A stretch of 64,000 bases of DNA from DASZIT01 sp963709665 (GCA_963709665.1 CAVPWU010000003.1:62001-126000); one strand, 5' to 3'; positions 16,233 through 25,913 are shown, counted from the first letter of the stretch. Program-made: numbers and translations. Notes: generated by a model from the letters alone, not told the origin.

Positions 16233-17027
16233 ATGCCGACCGTCGACTGGGCCGGCCACCACCGGATCTGGCACCTCGGGATCGGCTTCGGGGTCCTGGT
16301 GGTGATCGCCGCCGCCCTGGCCGGCGTCTGGCTGCTGCTGTTCCGGAGCCCCTCGACGGAGGTGGGCCTCCGGCAGGCCCTCCAGCTCTACCGGCACGGG
16401 CACCCGGGCAGCCAGCGGGGCCTCCCCTCCCCCGGCGTCTACCGCTACGCCACCTCGGGGTCCGAGCAGCTGAGCGTGGCCGGGGCGTCCCGCACCTTCC
16501 CCTCCACCTCCTACCTGATCGTCGACGACGACGGCTGTGCCACCGAGCGGTGGGTCCCGGACGAGCAGCACGTCGAGGGGCTCGAGGTGTGCCCGACGGG
16601 CGGGGGCGGGCTGGCCACGCCCACCGTCACCACCCGGGAGCAGATCGCCGGCATGACCACCACCGACGTCATCACCTGCCCGGCCGCCACCGTGTTCCTC
16701 CCCGCCCGGCCCCGGGTCGGCCAGCGGTGGCAGGCCACCTGCCAGACCACCGGCTCGGCGGTCACCCTCACCGGTCAGGTGCTCGGGGACCCGGCGGTGC
16801 AGGTGGGTGGTCGGTCGGTCCCCGCCGTCCACACCCGGCTCACCTTCACCTTCGCCGGCGGCGAGCAGGGCACCAACCCCACCGACTACTGGGTGGCCCC
16901 GGCCACCGGGCTCATCCTCCGCGAGCACGAGACGGTCGACCTGTCGGACGCCGCCGGGCCGCTGGGCAGCGTGACCTACACCGAGCGGATGGCCATCTCC
17001 CTCGCCTCCACCACCCCCGACCGGTAG
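16233..17027 (+). CDS. Membrane-anchored secreted protein of unknown function
   Basis: ATG 16233 has an excellent ribosome site (GGAGGAGG, six bases away) and gives 264 residues. One transmembrane helix (about 15-37) is followed by an extracytoplasmic domain of beta character. Two cysteine pairs (DDGCATE/LEVCPTG and ITCPAAT/ATCQTTG) suggest disulfides. I do not recognise the fold. It is convergent with the SDR gene and 25 bases from it. Confidence 0.65.
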   Translation: MPTVDWAGHHRIWHLGIGFGVLVVIAAALAGVWLLLFRSPSTEVGLRQALQLYRHGHPGSQRGLPSPGVYRYATSGSEQLSVAGASRTFPSTSYLIVDDDGCATERWVPDEQHVEGLEVCPTGGGGLATPTVTTREQIAGMTTTDVITCPAATVFLPARPRVGQRWQATCQTTGSAVTLTGQVLGDPAVQVGGRSVPAVHTRLTFTFAGGEQGTNPTDYWVAPATGLILREHETVDLSDAAGPLGSVTYTERMAISLASTTPDR

Positions 17028-17052
17028 CCGCCCGGGGGCGGGGCCACGGGCG

Positions 17053-17832
17053 TCAGTGGAAGTACTCGCCCCCGTTGACGTCGAGGCCCTGTCCGGTGAC
17101 CGCCCCCGACAGGTCGGAGGCCAGGTAGACGGCGGCGCCGGCCACGTCGTCGTCGGTGGGGATCCTGCCCAGGGGGATGTTGGCGGCGATCTCGTCGATG
17201 ACCACCTGCTCCTCGACCCCCCGGGCCTCGGCGGTCATCGTCACGTACATCTCGACGTTGGGGCCCCACATCCACCCGGGCAGGATGGTGTTGACGCGGA
17301 TGCCGTAGGGGCCGAGCTCGGCGGCCAGGGCCATGGCCGCCACGTTCAACGCCCCCTTGGAGGTGGCGTAGCCGGCCTGGAGCAGCACCGGCCGGCGGGT
17401 CACCATGGAGCTGACGAAGACGATGGACCCCTTCCCCCGCCGCTTCATCGCCGGGACCACCGCCTTGGCCAGCTGGAGGGCGCCGAACAGGTTGACCTCC
17501 ATGATCTTGCGCCACTTGTCGAGGTCCACGTCCTCGAAGGTCTGGAACACGTCGGTCCGGTAGGCGCAGTTCACCAGGGCGTCGACCTGCCCGAACTCGT
17601 CCACGGCGGCGGCGGCCAGCCGGTCGCACTGGGCCTGGTCGGCCACGTTGGTGGGCACCGCCCGGGCGGTCCCGCCGGCGTCGTTGATCTCGGCGGCCAC
17701 CTCGTCGAGGAACCCCTCGGTCCGGGCGCCGAGCACCACGGTGGCGCCCTGACCGGCCAGGGCCAGCGCCACCTCGCGTCCCAGGCCGGTCCCCACCCCG
17801 GCCACCACGCACACCCGATCGCTCAGCAACAT
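17053..17832 (-). CDS. Short-chain dehydrogenase/reductase (SDR)
   Basis: This classical 259-residue SDR has the nucleotide motif AGVGTGLG (11-18), the NCAY segment in place of NAG, and the catalytic set Ser141/142, Tyr155 and Lys159 (YATSK). The C-terminal region (IRVNTILPGW and DVAGAAVYLASD) matches the FabG-like group. Cofactor preference and substrate are not determinable. It starts at ATG 17832. Confidence 0.88.
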   Translation of the reverse strand: MLLSDRVCVVAGVGTGLGREVALALAGQGATVVLGARTEGFLDEVAAEINDAGGTARAVPTNVADQAQCDRLAAAAVDEFGQVDALVNCAYRTDVFQTFEDVDLDKWRKIMEVNLFGALQLAKAVVPAMKRRGKGSIVFVSSMVTRRPVLLQAGYATSKGALNVAAMALAAELGPYGIRVNTILPGWMWGPNVEMYVTMTAEARGVEEQVVIDEIAANIPLGRIPTDDDVAGAAVYLASDLSGAVTGQGLDVNGGEYFH

Positions 17833-18018
17833 GCCCGTTCCCCCTCGTCGGCCCCGGAGCCGGAGCCCCCGTGTGCCGGTCGTCCGACCGGCGTTGGCAG
17901 CGTAGCGTCGGTGGTGGAGGGGGCCGCCGGCCGGTGGCCCCGGCGAGACGGGGAGGGGCGGCGGCAGGCGGCCAGGGAGTACCGGCGGCCGGGGGGATCC
18001 GGCCGGGAGGTCCTACCC

Positions 18019-18615
18019 CTACGGACCGGGGACGTCCTGGCCGGCATCGACGCCACCCCCGGCCAGCCGGGGGCGGTCCTCCTCCGCCCCGGGGAACGTC
18101 TCCGGCCGGGGGGAGGGGGTGGCCCCGCGCTCGATCCGCTCGAGGTGGGCCAGCTCGAAGACGTGGGCGCTGACCCGGCGGGCCACGAAGAGGCAGTAGA
18201 GGGCCACCGGGATCTCGACCAGGGCCGCCAGCACCAGCGCCTCGAGCACGCTGGCCCGTCCGTGGGAGGTGGTGACGTCGAACCAGGCGTCCACCATGAG
18301 GAGGGTGGCCGCGGCGGTGGCGGTCAGCTGGATCCGGGCGTCCACCTTGAACGCCATGTAGGCGGTGCGGGCCAGGGCCACCACCAGCAGCAGGTCGAAG
18401 CCGACCCAGGCGGCCCGGTAGTGCACGTCGAGGCTGCGCCGGGGCAGGCTGACGGCCAGGTAGGCGATCCAGGGCAGCAGGACGGCCGCCGCCAGCAGGT
18501 AGAGCCAGGCCAGGCGGCGCACCCTCCGGCGGATCTCCGGCGCCAGGTCGAGGGTGGCGCCGTGCGGCCTCCGCCGTCCCGGACCGGGGTCGGGGGCCGG
18601 GGGGGCGTCGCTCAC
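18019..18615 (-). CDS. Multi-pass membrane protein of unknown function
   Basis: The 198-residue product starts at GTG 18615. About four hydrophobic helices lie between residues 35 and 145, flanked by a Pro-rich N-terminus and a polar C-terminus. Two phrases, RAAWVGFDLLLVVALARTAY and VDAWFDVTTS, recur in uncharacterised actinobacterial membrane proteins of similar size. It sits 28 bases downstream of ppk1 on the same strand and may be cotranscribed with it. Confidence 0.65.
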   Translation of the reverse strand: MSDAPPAPDPGPGRRRPHGATLDLAPEIRRRVRRLAWLYLLAAAVLLPWIAYLAVSLPRRSLDVHYRAAWVGFDLLLVVALARTAYMAFKVDARIQLTATAAATLLMVDAWFDVTTSHGRASVLEALVLAALVEIPVALYCLFVARRVSAHVFELAHLERIERGATPSPRPETFPGAEEDRPRLAGGGVDAGQDVPGP

Positions 18616-18643
18616 CCACGCAGCCTACGACGGACGGATGGCG

Positions 18644-20803
18644 TCAGCGGGTGCGGAAGGGGGTGCCCCCGGCCGCCCGGTCCTGGGCGGGACGGGCCCG
18701 GAGGATCTCGTCGTAGGGGATGTTGCGGGCCAGGGCGGCCGCCTGCAGCGACGGCTGGGTGGCGATGCCGGCCACCGTGGGGACCCGGTGCCAGGACCCG
18801 TCGCCCTGCAGGGACCACGACTGGAGGTCGTCGGCCAGGTTGAGCGCCAGGATGTCGTCGAGCTGGGCCACGGCGTCCGGATCGGCCACCGGGACCATGG
18901 CCTCCACCCGGCGGTCGAGGTTGCGGCGGCGGAGGTCGGCCGAGCCGATGTAGTGGACGGCCGGGCGGCCGGCGGCGCCCCCGAACCGGAGGATCCGGGA
19001 GTGCTCGAGGAACCGGCCGACGATGGAGCGGACGGTGATGGTCTCCGAGAGTCCGGGCACCCCCGGGCGGAGGCAGCAGATCCCCCGGATGATCAGGTCG
19101 ATGGGCACCCCGGCCCGCGAGGCGCGGTAGAGGGCGTCGATCACCCGGATGTCGTCGAGGCCGTTGACCTTGATCACGATGCGGCCGTCGGGGCCGGCGG
19201 CCGCCTCGGCGTCGATGCACTCGATGACCCGGTCGCGGATGCCGGCCGGGGAGGTGACCAGCTCCTGGTAGCTGGGGGGCTGGCTGAACCCGGTGATGTA
19301 GTTGAAGAAGCGGGTGACGTCGGCGCCCAGCTCCGGCCGGGAGGACAGGACCCCCAGGTCCTCGTACATCCGGGCCGTCTTGGGGTTGTAGTTGCCGGTG
19401 CCGACGTGACAGTACCGACGGACGGTGTCACCCTCTTGCCGGACGACGAGGGTGGTCTTGGCGTGGGTCTTCAACCCCATGAGGCCGTAGATGACGTGGG
19501 CGCCCGCCTCCTCCAGCGCCCGGGCCCACCCGATGTTGGCCTCCTCGTCGAACCGGGCGGTCACCTCCACCAGCACGGCCACCTGCTTGCCCCGCTCGGC
19601 GGCCCGCACCAGGGCGGCCACCACCGCGCTGTCACCCGAGGTCCGGTAGAGGCACTGCTTGATGGCCAGGACGTGGGGGTCCCGGGCCGCCTCGTCCATC
19701 AGCTCCTCCACCGACGCCGAGAAGGAGTCGTAGGGGTGGTGGACCAGCACGTCCTGGCGGTCGAGGACCGAGAAGATGCTGATCCCCTCGTCCCGCTCCA
19801 CCGGGACCAGCACCGGTGGCACCAGCGGGGTCCAGGGCTCGTCGTGGAGGTCGGGCCGGTCGAGGGCGTGGAGCGCCCACAGGCAGTCGACGCCCAGGGG
19901 GCCCTGGTAGTGGAAGACGTCCTCGGGCTCGAGGCCCAGGTCGGCGGTGAGCCGGGTCACCGGGGCCGACGACAGCTTGGAGTCGATCTCGAGGCGGATG
20001 ACCGGCAGGAACCGCCGACGCCGGAGCTCCTCCTGCAGGGCGAGCAGCAGGTCGTCGGCGGTGTCGTCGTCGAGGGCCAGGTCGGCGTCGCGGGTGACCC
20101 GGAAGACGCAGGGCGGCCCCACCTCCATGCCGGGGAACAGCTCACCCAGGTAGGCCACCAGGACCTGTTCCAGCGGCGTGAACCGGTCGCCGTCGGGCAG
20201 CGGCAGCAGGCGGGGGACGTTGGGCGGCACCTTCACCCGGGCGAACCGGACGGCGTCGTCGGAGGGGTCGCGCACCTCCACCCCGACGTTGAGGGAGAGG
20301 TTGGAGATGTAGGGGAACGGGTGGCTCGGGTCGACGGTCAGCGGGGTCACCACCGGCAGGATGAGCCGGTCGAACAGCTCGTGGAGGTGCTCCCGGTCTG
20401 CGCTGCCGAGGTCGTCCCAGTCGCAGAGGAGGATGTCCTGGGCGGCCAGGGCGGGGACCAGCGTCTCCATCATCAGCGACTCCATCCGGCGCACCATCCG
20501 GCCCAGGGAGTCGCGGACGTCGCCGAGCAGCTCGTCGGGGGTGCGGCCGTTGGAGGCCCGGGTCTTGATGCCGGCCACCACCTGGCGCTTGAGGCCGGCC
20601 ACCTGCACCTGGAAGAACTCGTCGATCCGCTCGCTGAAGAGGATCAGGAACTTGACCCGCTCGAGGAGGGGGACCCGGTCGTCGGCCACCAGGTCGAGGA
20701 GCCGGTCGTTGAAGTCCAGGTCGGAGAGCTGGCGGGCGAAGTAGGGCGGGTCCACCACCCCCGCCCCGGTCAGCTCGGTCCCCGTCGGTCGTCCGTCCGT
20801 CAT
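18644..20803 (-). CDS. ppk1: Polyphosphate kinase 1
   Basis: The 719-residue protein starts at ATG 20803; longer frames overlap the divergent ppa gene. The four PPK1 domains are recognisable: the N-terminal helical domain (SERIDEFFQVQVAGLKRQ), the head domain (TVDPSHPFPYISNLSLN) and two PLD-like C-domains. The autophosphorylated histidine is in CHVGTGNYN, and LKTHAKTTLV supplies the other active-site residues. It reversibly transfers the ATP gamma-phosphate to polyphosphate. Divergence from inorganic pyrophosphatase places two phosphate-metabolism genes around one promoter region. Confidence 0.96.
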   Translation of the reverse strand: MTDGRPTGTELTGAGVVDPPYFARQLSDLDFNDRLLDLVADDRVPLLERVKFLILFSERIDEFFQVQVAGLKRQVVAGIKTRASNGRTPDELLGDVRDSLGRMVRRMESLMMETLVPALAAQDILLCDWDDLGSADREHLHELFDRLILPVVTPLTVDPSHPFPYISNLSLNVGVEVRDPSDDAVRFARVKVPPNVPRLLPLPDGDRFTPLEQVLVAYLGELFPGMEVGPPCVFRVTRDADLALDDDTADDLLLALQEELRRRRFLPVIRLEIDSKLSSAPVTRLTADLGLEPEDVFHYQGPLGVDCLWALHALDRPDLHDEPWTPLVPPVLVPVERDEGISIFSVLDRQDVLVHHPYDSFSASVEELMDEAARDPHVLAIKQCLYRTSGDSAVVAALVRAAERGKQVAVLVEVTARFDEEANIGWARALEEAGAHVIYGLMGLKTHAKTTLVVRQEGDTVRRYCHVGTGNYNPKTARMYEDLGVLSSRPELGADVTRFFNYITGFSQPPSYQELVTSPAGIRDRVIECIDAEAAAGPDGRIVIKVNGLDDIRVIDALYRASRAGVPIDLIIRGICCLRPGVPGLSETITVRSIVGRFLEHSRILRFGGAAGRPAVHYIGSADLRRRNLDRRVEAMVPVADPDAVAQLDDILALNLADDLQSWSLQGDGSWHRVPTVAGIATQPSLQAAALARNIPYDEILRARPAQDRAAGGTPFRTR

Positions 20804-20927
20804 CGCCCCGACGATACCGGGCATCGTGGGCCGCGGCGGCCGGCGGGTCCGGGGCCGGCTCCGGTGGGGCAGACTCGGGGGAGGCCGACGCCGGACGGCC
20901 GCCACCACGCGAGGGAAGGAACGAGCG

Positions 20928-21464
20928 ATGAACGAGGACCGCCTGGTCGATGTGATCGTGGAGATCCCGCGGGGCAGCCGCAACAAGTACGAGTACGACC
21001 ACGAGCGCAACATCATCCGCCTCGACCGCCGGCTGTTTTCGGCGACCTTCTACCCGGCCGACTACGGCTTCGTGCCCGAGACCCTGGCGGAGGACGGCGA
21101 CCCGCTGGACGCCCTGGTGCTCATCGACGAGCCCACCTTCCCGGGCTGCCTGGTCGAGGTGCGCCCGGTCGGCGTGTTCTGGATGAGCGACGAGAAGGGG
21201 CCGGACGCCAAGATCATCTCGGTGGCCTGCGGCGACCCCATGTGGGACAACGTCACCGACCTGGAGGGGCTCCCGCCCCACCTGACCTTCGAGATCGCCC
21301 ACTTCTTCGAGGTCTACAAGGACCTCGAGCCGGGCAAGCTGACCAAGGTCGGCGGCTTCGAGGGGGTGGAGGCGGCGTGGGGCGAGATCGACCGGTCGTT
21401 CCAGCGGGCGGTCGACCACCGCCACGGAGGCGACCCGCCGCCGGAGCCGCCTACCGGGCGCTGA
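20928..21464 (+). CDS. ppa: Inorganic pyrophosphatase
   Basis: ATG 20928 follows GGAAGGA and gives 178 residues, the size of family I soluble pyrophosphatases. The signature DGDPLDALV supplies the metal-binding aspartates, and IPRGSRNKYEYD and YPADYGFVPETL are conserved. It hydrolyses pyrophosphate to two phosphates in the cytoplasm and pulls biosynthetic reactions forward. The Pro-rich C-terminus runs 14 bases into the convergent CBS gene. Confidence 0.96.
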   Translation: MNEDRLVDVIVEIPRGSRNKYEYDHERNIIRLDRRLFSATFYPADYGFVPETLAEDGDPLDALVLIDEPTFPGCLVEVRPVGVFWMSDEKGPDAKIISVACGDPMWDNVTDLEGLPPHLTFEIAHFFEVYKDLEPGKLTKVGGFEGVEAAWGEIDRSFQRAVDHRHGGDPPPEPPTGR

Positions 21465-21882
21465 TGTACTCGAGCAGCTCGTCGCGGTCCTTCTCGAGCT
21501 CGCCCATCCGGCTCTTCACCACGTCGCCGATGGAGACGATGCCCACCAGCACGTCGTCGGCCACCACCGGCACATGGCGGATCCGCCGGTCGGTCATCAG
21601 CTCCATGATCGACTCCACGTCGTCGCCGGGCGAGCAGGTGCTCACCACCGCCGACATGATCGACGACACCGGTTCGTCGAGCAGCTCGCTCCGCACCTCG
21701 CTGAGGTGACGCACGATGTCCCGTTCGGAGACGATGCCCTCGATGTGGCGGCCGTCCGGCGAGACGACCAGCGCCCCCACCCGGTGACGGGCCAGCTCGG
21801 CCACCACCTCGCCGACCGTGGCGTCCCGGGTGACGGTGGCCACCGACGACCCCTTGACGGTGAGCAGATCCGACACGTGCAT
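21451..21882 (-). CDS. Stand-alone CBS-pair protein
   Basis: ATG 21882 is preceded by GGGGG and gives 143 residues. Two CBS motifs make a Bateman module: one ends VVSPDGRHIEGIVSERDIVR, the other is in HVPVVADDVLVGIVSIGDVV. Such modules bind adenine nucleotides and tune partner proteins. The gene overlaps ppa tail to tail by 14 bases, so transcription of either affects the other. Confidence 0.86.
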   Translation of the reverse strand: MHVSDLLTVKGSSVATVTRDATVGEVVAELARHRVGALVVSPDGRHIEGIVSERDIVRHLSEVRSELLDEPVSSIMSAVVSTCSPGDDVESIMELMTDRRIRHVPVVADDVLVGIVSIGDVVKSRMGELEKDRDELLEYISAR

Positions 21883-22099
21883 ACAGAACCCCCTTGTCAG
21901 CCCCCCTGGAGCCGGGGACACCGGCCGTAGCCGCCATCCCCCACCCGCGGCCATCTTCGCGCCGGTGGGGCCAAAAGGGAACGGGCATGTCGGGGCCGGC
22001 GCCCGACCGGGCGGGCCCGGCGTTGCGGAACGGTGTCGGAACCGTTGCGGTCACCGCTCGGGGGCCACCGGCGCCGGCCTGAGTACCCTGGATGGTGAC

Positions 22100-22564
22100 A
22101 TGGCGATCACCCCGTCGATCCACGACGCCGTCGACCTCCGGTTGGCCGGCACCGATCAGCGCTACACCGCCTCGCGGCGGGCGCTGATCGACACCCTGTC
22201 GGCGGCCGGCCGGCCGCTGACCATCCCCGAGATCCTCGACCTGGCCCCCGAGGTCCCCCAGTCGAGCGCCTACCGGAACGTCACCGCCCTGATCGAGGCG
22301 GGGGTGGTCCGGCGGGTGGCCGGCACCGACGACCACGGTCGGTTCGAGCTGGCCGAGGAGCTCTCCAGCCACCACCACCACCTGGTGTGCTCCGCCTGTG
22401 GCCGGGTGGAGGACGTCCATCCCTCCCCCCGGCTGGAGCGGGCGCTGGCCGAGGCGGCCCGGGCGGTGGCCGAGGAGCAGGGCTACCTGGTCACCGACCA
22501 CCGGCTCGACCTGGTCGGGCGGTGCCCCGACTGCCGTCCCGACGGACCCCCGCCGGCGGGCTAG
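22100..22564 (+). CDS. Fur-family metal-responsive repressor
   Basis: The 154-residue protein starts at ATG 22100. A winged helix (LTIPEILDLAPEVPQSSAYRNV) is followed by the Fur dimerisation domain. The structural zinc site is complete, with C97-x-x-C100 and C142-x-x-C145, and HHHH at 91-94 offers regulatory metal ligands. It could be Fur, Zur or Nur; the residues do not decide. Its stop shares the palindrome CTAG with the stop of the convergent MMPL gene. Confidence 0.85.
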   Translation: MAITPSIHDAVDLRLAGTDQRYTASRRALIDTLSAAGRPLTIPEILDLAPEVPQSSAYRNVTALIEAGVVRRVAGTDDHGRFELAEELSSHHHHLVCSACGRVEDVHPSPRLERALAEAARAVAEEQGYLVTDHRLDLVGRCPDCRPDGPPPAG

Positions 22565-24765
22565 CGGGTGGGCACCGGCTCCTCCGCCGGGTCGGCCAGC
22601 GACCGCTGCTCGGGCCCGACGGTCGGCATCCGGCGGTGGATCCGGTGCGGCCACCAGAAGTGCCAGCCGCGCAGGGCGGCCAGCGCCGGCACCACCCGGC
22701 TGGCCAGCACGTTGGAGGTGAGCAGGACGCCGACGGCCACCGCCAGGCCGATCTCCTGCAGGAGCTGGATGCCGGTGAGGATCAGCGAGGCGAAGGTCCC
22801 GGCCAGGATGACCCCGGCCGAGGTCACCGCCGGCGCCCCGTGGACCACCGCCACCCGGGCCGCCTCGCGGGGGGACTGGCCGGCGTTGAACTCCTCGCGG
22901 AGGCGCGAGGAGATGAGGATGTTGTAGTCGGTGCCGATGGCGATGACGAAGAGGTACACGACGATGGGCAGGCTGAAGTCGAGTCCCGACCAGCGGAGGC
23001 TGTCGAGGAACACCAGGGTGATGGTCCCCAGGGTGGCGGCGTAGGTGAGGACCACCCCGGCCAGCAGGTAGAGGGGGGCCACGATGGCCCGGAGGAGCAG
23101 GGCCAGGATCACCAGGACGATGAGCAGCGCCAGCGGGAAGATGTGCTTGATGTCGATCCACAGGGCGGTGCGGACATCCACCAGCGTCGAGGTGACCCCG
23201 CCCACCACGGCGGTGGCCCCGGTGAGCGGGTGGTCGTGGACGGTGGTCCGCACCGGCCCGGCCACGTCGCTGATGGCGGCGACGGAGTAGGGGTTCTCCT
23301 CCAACAGCACGTTGACCACCGCCTGGCCCCTGTCGGCGGTGTAGGTGGCGGGGGCCACCGCCGACACCCCGGAGGTGGCGGCCAGCGCGGTGGACAGGGC
23401 GGTGACACCGGCCGGGTCGAGGGGCCCGCCGGTGGTGGAGGTGACGTAGACCTGGGTGGGGCCGAGGTAGCCGGCCGGGAACGACCCGGCCATGGTGGCG
23501 AAGGCCTGCGAGGACAGGGTGGAGGTGGGCAGCTCGGCCAGCTGGTTGTAGGTCGTCTTGTAGCCGGCGGTCCCGAGGGCCAGCAGGACCAGCACCCCGC
23601 CGAACACCGCCAGCACGGTGCCCGGACGCTTGAACACCACGTTCCCGGCCCGCTCGGAGTAGGTGCGGTGGCCGGACCGGCGGGCCCGGGGCTGGGTGGG
23701 CCAGAACAGCCGGGTGCCCAGCAGGCTGAAGATGGCGGGCACCAGGGTCATGGCGGCCAGCAGCATCAGCGCCACCCCCACGATGAGCCCGGGGGCCAGG
23801 GTCCGCAACGACCCCAGCGTGGCCACCAGCAGGGCGGCGAAGGCGGCGATCACCGTGCCGGCCGCCGAGGTGATCACCTCCCCGACGTGCTCGACGGCGT
23901 AGAGGAGGCTCGCCCGTTGCTCGTGGCCGGCGGCCATCTGCTCCCGGTACCGGTAGAGGATGAAGACGATGTAGTCGGTGCCCACCCCGAACATCACCAC
24001 CACCAGCAGGGGGGCCAGCTCCGCGCCGACCTCGAAGTGGAGCCAGTCGGCCAGGGCGGCGGTGAGGGCCTGGGCCATCTGGTGGACGATGCCGATGATG
24101 ACGATGGGGAGCACGGCGATGATCACGCTCCGGAAGATCAGCCCCAGCAGCAGCACGATGAGGAGCACGGTGGCCAGGGTGATGATGGTCTCGGCGTTGT
24201 CGAAGGCGGTGGTGGAGTCGACGCTGATGGAGGCGTTGCCGGTGAGCTGACCCCGCAGCCCGGTGCCGGCCAGGCTCCGGGTCGTCTCGGCGCGGACCAG
24301 CGGCACGGCGGCGTTGGGCCCGGGGTCACCGGCCTGGCCCGAGAACTCCACTTGCACCAGCTGGACCTTCTTGTCCGGCGACAGGTAGAGCGGGCTGGTG
24401 GTGACCGACTCCACGGCCGGGATCCGGGCCGCCTGGAGGGCGGCCGGCAGGGCGGCGACGGCGGCCTGCTGGGAGGTGGTCAGGGGTTCGCCGTCGGTGG
24501 AGCTGACCACGATGGTCCCGCCGGCCCCGGAGAGGGACGGGAAGTACCGGTCGGCGACGTCCTGGGCCCGGACCGACTCGTAGTGGGCGGGGAGGAAGGT
24601 GGAGTTGTTGTTGGAGGTGAAGTGCACCAGCTGGGGGGAGAGCGCCAGAATGGCCACGGCGGCGATCAGCCAGGTGACGATGACCCATACCGGATGCATC
24701 ACCACCGTCCGCGCCAGCTTCCCGAACACGTCGACCTCCTCGTCGAGTCCCTCAAGCCCCCTCAT
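22561..24765 (-). CDS. MMPL-family RND transporter
   Basis: The 734-residue protein has the 12-helix RND plan: one helix, a periplasmic domain (about 40-190), six helices, a second periplasmic domain (about 400-530), then the last helices. The family motifs FGVGTDYIVFILYRYREQ and IGTDYNILISSRLREEF are in the expected positions after helices 4 and 10. MMPL proteins export lipids or hydrophobic compounds using proton flow. Neither a lipid-synthesis neighbour nor a dedicated regulator adjoins it, and the convergent Fur gene overlaps it only at the stop. Confidence 0.9.
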   Translation of the reverse strand: MRGLEGLDEEVDVFGKLARTVVMHPVWVIVTWLIAAVAILALSPQLVHFTSNNNSTFLPAHYESVRAQDVADRYFPSLSGAGGTIVVSSTDGEPLTTSQQAAVAALPAALQAARIPAVESVTTSPLYLSPDKKVQLVQVEFSGQAGDPGPNAAVPLVRAETTRSLAGTGLRGQLTGNASISVDSTTAFDNAETIITLATVLLIVLLLGLIFRSVIIAVLPIVIIGIVHQMAQALTAALADWLHFEVGAELAPLLVVVMFGVGTDYIVFILYRYREQMAAGHEQRASLLYAVEHVGEVITSAAGTVIAAFAALLVATLGSLRTLAPGLIVGVALMLLAAMTLVPAIFSLLGTRLFWPTQPRARRSGHRTYSERAGNVVFKRPGTVLAVFGGVLVLLALGTAGYKTTYNQLAELPTSTLSSQAFATMAGSFPAGYLGPTQVYVTSTTGGPLDPAGVTALSTALAATSGVSAVAPATYTADRGQAVVNVLLEENPYSVAAISDVAGPVRTTVHDHPLTGATAVVGGVTSTLVDVRTALWIDIKHIFPLALLIVLVILALLLRAIVAPLYLLAGVVLTYAATLGTITLVFLDSLRWSGLDFSLPIVVYLFVIAIGTDYNILISSRLREEFNAGQSPREAARVAVVHGAPAVTSAGVILAGTFASLILTGIQLLQEIGLAVAVGVLLTSNVLASRVVPALAALRGWHFWWPHRIHRRMPTVGPEQRSLADPAEEPVPTR

Positions 24766-24898
24766 CCTGGCAGGCCGGGGGTGCGGAAACGGGCGGGGTC
24801 GTCGAGGGCGCGGTGACGGGAGCCGCCAGGGACCCCGGCGCCACTACGATGGCGCCTTCCGGGAGTTCGGACGGCGGGACGCCGGCCGATGCCACGCC

Positions 24899-24975
24899 GG
24901 GGGCGTAGCTCAGTTGGCTAGAGCACCTGCTTTGCAAGCAGGAAGTCGAGGGTTCGAGTCCCTTCGCCTCCACCA
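24899..24975 (+). tRNA. tRNA-Ala (anticodon TGC), CCA encoded
   Basis: The acceptor stem GGGGGCG/CGCCTCC includes the G3-U70 wobble pair that identifies alanine tRNAs. The anticodon stem CCTGC/GCAGG encloses TTTGCAA, so the anticodon is TGC. The T-loop is TTCGAGT and CCA is encoded. The gene borders an accessory region, and a sequence resembling its 3' end recurs at 30.6 kb. Confidence 0.96.
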
Positions 24976-25063
24976 GTTGTCGGAATTGCAACGTTTACCT
25001 GGTAGATGGGCATTTTCGTGATCCCTTCGCCAATCGAGGCAAAGGTCGATGGTCGAACCCCCT
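24976..25063 (+). repeat. tRNA-Ala-flanking repeat, copy A
   Basis: Directly after the tRNA, GTTGTCGGA-(3)-GCAACGTTT is followed by GATGGG, TTCGCCA, CGAGGCAA and GTCGAACCCCCT. The same blocks in the same order and nearly the same spacing occur at 30654-30743. Together with the tRNA T-arm, the unit is bounded by inverted GGTTCGA-like ends. It may be an attachment site relic or a mobile repeat. Confidence 0.55.
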
Positions 25064-25112
25064 GCTGACCAGGGAGAACGCCCCCACCAGTCGATTCGCC
25101 CTGTCGGACAGT

Positions 25113-25913
25113 TCAGATTTCGTTTCCAACAGGACGGGTCGGACAGAGCGTTGCAATGAGGTAGTCACACGGGATGGCGATCCCCTCTTCCGTCGGAAGC
25201 GCCATCGTCTCGGTCAGCGAACGGACGTCGGCGAGGAGAGCATCCCACCGCTGCTCCCTGACGAGCCGGGGCTTCTCGGCCATCACGTGGCCGGCAGTCT
25301 GGACCATGAAGTCCGCAGCCTCCTCCGCTGTCGGAAAGTCCAGCTCCAGCCGCTCGACAGAATGATCCGTCAATCGCAGACAGTGGCGGGCCCCAAGTTC
25401 CCCCAGAGAGTCTGCGTCACCCCATCTGCTCGGTAGCCCGGAGCTGGCCGGAGGTGGCGGTAGATGCGGCGAAAGGGCCGGACCCATGGCCGGCATGAAG
25501 CTGCCGGGCACCCACGATGCCAGGACAACACGGCCTGAGGGAGTGACGGCTCTGGCCAGCTCCCTCATGGCGACCTCGTGGTCGGCGGCGTACATGACCC
25601 CGAAGACGGAGAGGACAGCAGATGCAGACTGATGCGGAACCGGCAGGTCTCCGACATCGGCATTCACCCAACGGACCACCAAGCCCTCTGACGAGCACCG
25701 CTTGGAGGCAATGTCCAGCAATGTCTGCTCGAAGTCGATACCTACGACGTCGGCCCCACGGCCGGCGGCCAGGAGTGCTGCATTTCCGTTTCCGGTAGCG
25801 ACATCGAGCACGGTGTCGGACGCCTCGATCCCTGCAGCCTCCACGACACGATGCGCCGCAGGCTCGAGTCGCTCTGCCATGCGGGGGTAGTCACCGACGG
25901 CCCAAGTGGTCAC
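25113..25913 (-). CDS. Class I SAM-dependent methyltransferase
   Basis: GTG 25913 has a near-perfect ribosome site (AAGGAGG) and gives 266 residues. The SAM motif I is VLDVATGNGNAALLAA, followed by an acidic residue (GIDFEQ) and motif IV in SASAVLSVFGVMYA, as in the UbiE/Methyltransf_11 group. The substrate is unknown. It is the last gene of a minus-strand series with a TetR regulator, an LLM oxidoreductase and a TrmO-like protein. Codon use is less GC-biased than in the backbone. Confidence 0.82.
   Translation of the reverse strand: MTTWAVGDYPRMAERLEPAAHRVVEAAGIEASDTVLDVATGNGNAALLAAGRGADVVGIDFEQTLLDIASKRCSSEGLVVRWVNADVGDLPVPHQSASAVLSVFGVMYAADHEVAMRELARAVTPSGRVVLASWVPGSFMPAMGPALSPHLPPPPASSGLPSRWGDADSLGELGARHCLRLTDHSVERLELDFPTAEEAADFMVQTAGHVMAEKPRLVREQRWDALLADVRSLTETMALPTEEGIAIPCDYLIATLCPTRPVGNEI

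Noticed and set aside
18554..21709. Very long plus-strand frame opposite ppk1
   Set aside because: It is an antisense shadow of a certain gene in GC-rich DNA, with low-complexity Gly/Val/Asp/His composition and no domain.
22387..24816. Long plus-strand frame opposite the MMPL transporter
   Set aside because: Antisense shadow with Gly/His/Gln-rich low-complexity translation.
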